A DNA stretch of 64,000 nucleotides from Cynocephalus volans. Taxonomy: Eukaryota > Chordata > Mammalia > Dermoptera > Cynocephalidae. Shown here piece by piece: positions 59,791-64,000 of this stretch; position 1 is the first letter of the stretch; each line of letters opens with the position of its first letter. The stretch is taken from contig NC_084471.1 in assembly GCF_027409185.1 (NCBI RefSeq), forward strand, positions 7,098,535-7,162,534, given 5' to 3'. Under the pieces are notes generated by a model, which saw nothing but the letters and a program-made list of their open reading frames with translations, made no database searches and was not told the origin of the DNA. A program made the position numbers and the translations under genes.

Positions 59791-60059
59791 TGACTTAGGA
59801 AGTCCCACTGGGAGATGTTTCTCTTGGAACTCCAGCCTTGGAGCACACAGACAGATAAGGACAGTTCGTGTCACCTCTAATTCTTCTAGAGTGACATTTT
59901 AACCTATCAATGTTTTAATAATATTTCTTTTCTATATGATGGTTTTAGCATTTTTGGAAGTTATTCTCAAGAGAGTAATAATTTAAAAGTGCACTTCACC
60001 TATTTGCATTTCTTCTGAAAATTTCTCTTCCTTAATTAAGTGTGATTCCACATAATATT

Positions 60060-60117
60060 GGGGGGGGGGGGTGACTGGCCACTACAGGGATCTGAGCCCT
60101 TGACCTTGGTGTTGTCA
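60060..60117 (-). repeat. Truncated tRNA-Ile-derived SINE with a C-tract tail
   Basis: On + a run of about 12 G is followed by TGACTGGCCACTACAGGGAT, CTGAGCCCTTGACCTTGGTG, which is the 3' half of the monomeric SINE reversed. Where other copies have an A-tail (T on +), this one has G on + (C on the minus strand). CCACATAATATT upstream and TCACATAATTTT downstream look like a diverged TSD. Confidence 0.7.
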
Positions 60118-60119
60118 TT

Positions 60120-61270
60120 CACATAATTTTTTATATTCATTTCTAGTTCAAATATTAAATCCCACTTTTCTATTTGCTATGAATTATGAATGATAAGGAT
60201 AAAATTTGCTACTGAATGTTCATTTTTGGGGGGAAATGTGTTATACAAGAACTAATTGTACAAAGAGTTGTTTGTAGGTTTGATGCTGTTCTTACCTGTG
60301 TAGGGGAGTCTCTAGTTCATATTATTTGCAGCAATCCTTGACATTTCCAAATGTAGAACAAAGTTTTCTATTAAGTTTGCTTATTTCTGTTTTGGCTACA
60401 TTCGTGTTTTTAAGAAGGCATCACCATCTTGCTTACCAAAAGCTCCATTTATTTGGGGACATGAAGAAATTATATCGGAGGGCAGATTTCCTTTTGCTGC
60501 CCTTGAGATGTGCATAACCCACCTGAAGCTTTGGATTTCTTCTGTACCCTGTTTCAAATCAGCAAGGATCCTTCCAAAGAAATTTGGGGAAAATCAGAAG
60601 GTGGCAGGAACGATTAAGCTGCATGAAGAATGAAGGTGGTATCATTGTGAAGAGAGAGGAGTCAGTGACTGTGCTGTAACGGGCTCTGTCAGCCAGCCGG
60701 TGACAGCAGCTGGATGTGTGCGAGTTCCTGGACTGTGAGCTTCCCGAGGGCAGGCCTCTCTCCTTCATTCCCTGTCCATCCTCCGGAGCTGGGCATTGTC
60801 TAAACAGAGCACGAGTGGGTGTGTTCCTGTGAATCGCCACTGGAGTGCCAGTGTTTTAGAGTGGAGTGACAACAGGATGGAGGATCTGAAGGCGAGGCTG
60901 GAGACCTCTGTGCTCTTGATGGAGTCAGCTCCCGGCTGGCCCCGTGGCTTGGCTTCTCATCTCAGCGAGGCCTCCTGCAGTGTGTTTGGCTGCAGCGTGG
61001 CTTGCCTCCTGCTGTGTTTCAAATGCTCGGCCCACGGAGGCCACAGAATTCCAGATGAACTTCTAAAGGACCGGCTTTGTGCTTTATGTGTAGCCCAGAG
61101 GGATCCACTGGGGAAGACATTTTTTTCTGTCTTTTTCTGGAGATAGGAAATGGAATTCCAGATGACTAGCAGTTTGTTAACTGCAGCTGAATTAAGTGTG
61201 CTTAATTTGGCTGGAGATTATTTGCAGACATTTTAGGAAATAAATCTGGGAAACCATTTGTGATTCTTTG
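60120..61270. other. Unassigned sequence of intron 6
   Basis: No repeat or gene recognised. 60560-61150 is more GC-rich than its neighbours and has short open frames on both strands without family resemblance. EFCAB6 exons 6 and 7 are contiguous in the protein, so no missing exon is expected. Confidence 0.4.
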
Positions 61271-61299
61271 CAGTCAACTTTGTGAAAGAAAATGGCTAT

Positions 61300-61860
61300 A
61301 ATTTAGATTTATTTTATTCTCTTTTATTATAAAAATAATACATGCTTGTTTCAAAAAAGCCAGGAAACACAAAATAACAATCCCCTATAATCCTACTACC
61401 TGAATCCTACCACTGTATTCTTTTTGGTATATTATCCTCCCAGGTTTTTTTTCTGATACATACATAGATGGATTATGAATAAATAAGAAGATATATAAAA
61501 TAAATGTTAAAATGAAAATTAAATTATGCTAATTATTTTTTCAGTCATGAAGAAATATATAGCAAGGAAAATTTTCTATGTCCGTTAATTTAGACATGCA
61601 CCTTTGTTTTTAAAGTCTGTGTAGTATTTCATAGGTTTGATGAACCATTAATTCATATAACTTGTCCTCTATTCATGCACATTTAGATTGTACCAACTTT
61701 TTTTCTCGTATAAGCAGTGCAGAAAATATTCTTATCCATATGCATTTGTTGAATGGTCCTATTATTACAAGTTCTAGAAGGGATTTTAAGAATATTCAAA
61801 TAAGAGGTTTTTATATACAAGCCAGAACTCATTTCCTTTAATCCTTGCCTATTTGACAAG
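61300..61860. repeat. Old interspersed repeat, family unassigned
   Basis: TATAAAAATAATACATGCTT, ATCCTACTACCTGAATCC and the ATGCACATTTAGATTG region recur, diverged, at 54760-54900 and 63770-63990. It is a dispersed repeat whose name I do not recall with certainty. Confidence 0.5.
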
Positions 61861-62541
61861 TAGAAAAAATGTTAACTTGCTTTAATTAGACTTTCAAAAT
61901 TGCCAGTAATTTGAGCAGTTTTTCATATACTTATTGAATTTTTATTTTAGTTCTTTTAATGTGAATTAGCTGTCTATAACCTTGATCTATTGCTCTAGTG
62001 GATATTTATATTTATCTTATTGATTCATAAGAATTACTCATATATTATGAAAATTAACCTGTATTTCTCATGTGTATTTGTATATTAACAATAGTTTTTT
62101 TCCACTCATTTTTGTTTCATTGTTATTTGTATGTTTTTTTAACCGAACAAAAAAGTAAATATTTGTATTGTCAGACCTATTCATTATTTAAATACTTTCT
62201 TGCTTCAATGGTTTCCTTGGAAAGGCCTTTTCACGCAAGGATTATATATTAAATAATGGTCATCTTAATTTTCTTCTATTATTTTTATGGTTTTATTATT
62301 CTATTTAGTGTACGTTTCACTCTCTCTAGGGTTTATCCTAGAATGAGATAGCAAGTAGGAGACTCATTTTATTTTTTCCAGAATGTTCATCCAGTTATTT
62401 CAACACCGTTTATTAGATGATTCATCATTTTCTTGGTTTATCCAAGTCTTAATTTTTACCAGACAGGTGATGGTTAAAAGGAAAGAATATTAAATGGACT
62501 TTTGACAATGCTAATAAGCTAAAGCTATTGTCTTTTAATAG

Positions 62542-62666
62542 AGGCCTCATTGGGGAATCAACCAGCCAAAAGTTCCAAAAAGGAGCATGTGGTCAATTCT
62601 GTGTCATCAGAAGATATCTGGAAAAACTACTCCTTAGATGAAATTGAGAAGACCTTTTGCCAAGAG
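62542..62666 (+). CDS. EFCAB6: EFCAB6 coding exon 7, inter-domain segment (last exon in window)
   Basis: The 125-nt exon follows TGTCTTTTAATAG and ends at a GTGAGA donor (62667). It completes Glu251 and encodes residues 252-292. The first half is a polar, Lys/Ser-rich linker (about 252-272). The second half, SEDIWKNYSLDEIEKTFCQE, matches the remembered stretch leading into the next EF-hand repeat. The reading frame runs on into the intron for a short distance, but the family sequence stops agreeing exactly at the GT, which fixes the boundary. The next exon should lie beyond 64000. Confidence 0.92.
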
Positions 62667-63079
62667 GTGAGAGTGTTTTCCAAAAGCCACAGTTACCTAA
62701 AGTGTGAACACAGCAAAGGAGACAACTACGGAAACCTGTGGGTTTAGACATTATTTCTCAAATTTGTTTTGATCTTATCTGCATCTCCTCAAACCCTGAG
62801 ACCTCTTCCATCTCCTAATAACAGCAATACATTGATAATAATGATGTCGATGAGAAATCCATACTAACTCTAGTAAGAAATAAATAAGACATAATGAAAT
62901 GACACAATTTTATTGAGTAACATTAAGGAAAACTTGAATAAATAGTTTTTTTCTAATTCTTGGATTGGAAGGTTCAGTATTAATGGCGGCTCTCCCTATA
63001 ACTGGATATACATATTTTTTCTTTTGAAATATTATAATAGAGGACTTATCCTACCACATGTAAAATATTTTATAAAGGA

Positions 63080-63720
63080 ATAATAATTAAGACAATATGG
63101 CACTGGTGCACCAATGGATATTCAAATTGATTTAAAAGAATAGTTGGATGAATGGACCAATCTTTATAAGTGAATTTAGTATTTGATATGATACATTTCA
63201 GTAAAGTGCTGTGGGGGCAGGGAGTGGATTATTCAGTAATTATTATTGAGATAATTCACTAGCCAGTCATTTGTGGGGGACAAAAGCTTATAACCTTTCA
63301 CTCTTCACCAAACATAAATTCAATATGCATCAACTATTTAAATTTAAAAATAAATAATGTGGGTGAAAATTATTTAACCTTGAAATTTAGTATATCTTTT
63401 AAGCATGAAGTAAAGCCCAAAATTCATAAAGAAAAACACTGATAAATTTGACTACAAAAGAATGAAAAAGTTTTTGTACAGCAGAACCTTATATAAACAT
63501 ATGATAAAGTTGGCAAAATACGTGCAACATAAATGACAGACAAATAATGGCTGTTCCTAACATACATGGAACTTTTACAGATTATTACTATAAAATTTTC
63601 AATAGGAAAATGTCACTGAGGAAAAAACTAACAAGGCCAGTGTTGATAAGGGAATTAGAGAAGTGAGCACTTTCCTACCTGCTGGTAAACTGGTGAAACT
63701 TGTTTTCTCTCGTTGTTAAT
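63080..63720 (+). repeat. Degenerate L1 ORF2 fragment, sense
   Basis: The order ACAATATGGCACTGGTGCAC, AATGGACCAATCTTTATAAG, GACTACAAAAGAATGAAAAA and ATGTCACTGAGGAAAAAACT follows L1 ORF2 DNA with many substitutions. No intact frame. Confidence 0.6.
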
Positions 63721-63769
63721 GACTTCATTGTTTTCATAAAAATATGACTGTTACAAAATACACGACCAT

Positions 63770-63990
63770 TACAAAAAATTGTAAGCAATTCTGAAAAGTA
63801 CAAAGAAGAAAGTAATAAATTGTTCACAATCCACTACCTAGAAATAATCAAAGGCAACATTTAGTGAACATAAGTCTAGACTGCTCTTTATACATATATA
63901 GAAGAATGGCTATATCGGGGGGCAGGTGGTTGGGGGATACATAGATGGAAATAATTTTATAAGAAGAGGATCATACTCCTTTAAAAAAAT
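63770..63990 (+). repeat. Old interspersed repeat (same as 61300)
   Basis: AAGTACAAAGAAGAAAGTAA, AATCCACTACCTAGAAATAA and ACTGCTCTTTATACATATAT resemble the copies at 54760 and 61300. It runs to the window edge. Confidence 0.45.
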
Positions 63991-64000
63991 AAAACATATT

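Larger units (their letters stand above)
3352..62666 (+). other. EFCAB6: EFCAB6 gene body, 5' part (seven coding exons; continues past the window)
   Basis: Seven exons joined by GT-AG introns of 9.6, 9.3, 4.9, 20.6, 4.5 and 9.5 kb give one uninterrupted frame of 292 codons. Splice phases are consistent at every junction: codons 45, 145, 213 and 251 are split, and two junctions fall between codons. The protein matches the remembered N-terminus of mammalian EFCAB6. From family knowledge, EFCAB6 is a protein of about 1500 residues with many EF-hand repeats. It is described as a microtubule inner protein of ciliary and sperm doublets, and as a DJ-1 and androgen-receptor partner that recruits histone deacetylase. 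This window covers about one fifth of the protein: two EF-hand pairs and the start of the next segment. Upstream noncoding exons and the promoter were not identified. Confidence 0.93.

Overview
This is a piece of a placental-mammal chromosome. Coding density is very low, introns have canonical GT-AG boundaries, and the sequence is crowded with mammal-type retroelements (L1, L2, MIR, MaLR/ERVL LTRs, hAT fossils, a processed pseudogene). No prokaryotic or viral gene organisation is present. The only protein-coding gene I can support is the 5' part of EFCAB6 (EF-hand calcium-binding domain protein 6, also DJBP), on the + strand. Seven coding exons (3368-3500, 13113-13324, 22593-22681, 27574-27640, 48276-48412, 52918-53030, 62542-62666) join in one open frame of 876 nt, 292 residues. 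The first contains the start codon; the last ends at a donor, so the gene continues beyond the window. Identity rests on residue-by-residue resemblance to the remembered mammalian EFCAB6 N-terminus.

Layout. 1-3351: upstream or 5' intron sequence, mostly antisense L1. 3501-13112 (intron 1): MIR, L1, two tRNA-derived SINEs, one MaLR-type LTR, L2. 13325-22592 (intron 2): antisense L1 blocks carrying a nested cyclophilin A (PPIA) pseudogene, a hAT fossil and a SINE, then a small unassigned retroposon and another SINE. 22682-27573 (intron 3): two sense L1 insertions with target-site duplications (TSDs), one with a roughly 350-bp GGAA array in its 3' UTR. 27641-48275 (intron 4, 20.6 kb): MIRs, L2, LTRs, a 1.6-kb ATCC tandem array, a complete LTR-internal-LTR MaLR element and a GTGAGTG-rich minisatellite. 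48413-52917 (intron 5): a SINE and an LTR with a perfect 5-bp TSD inside a MIR. 53031-62541 (intron 6): a long antisense L1 block, two SINEs and an LTR. 62667-64000: intron with sense L1 remnants.

Organism. The youngest SINEs derive from tRNA-Ile; the copy at 5634 still reads AAT at the anticodon position. From memory this best fits the CYN SINEs of colugos (Dermoptera). tRNA-related SINEs of horseshoe-type bats are an alternative I cannot exclude. EFCAB6 differs from human at roughly a fifth of the residues compared, as expected for another mammalian order.

I found no new gene system. The best second looks are an unassigned ~107-bp retroposon with a 16-bp palindrome, a SINE remnant with a C-tract where its A-tail should be, the GGAA expansion inside an L1 3' UTR, an inverted segment inside the MaLR element, and the large ATCC array that creates a 655-codon spurious reading frame.
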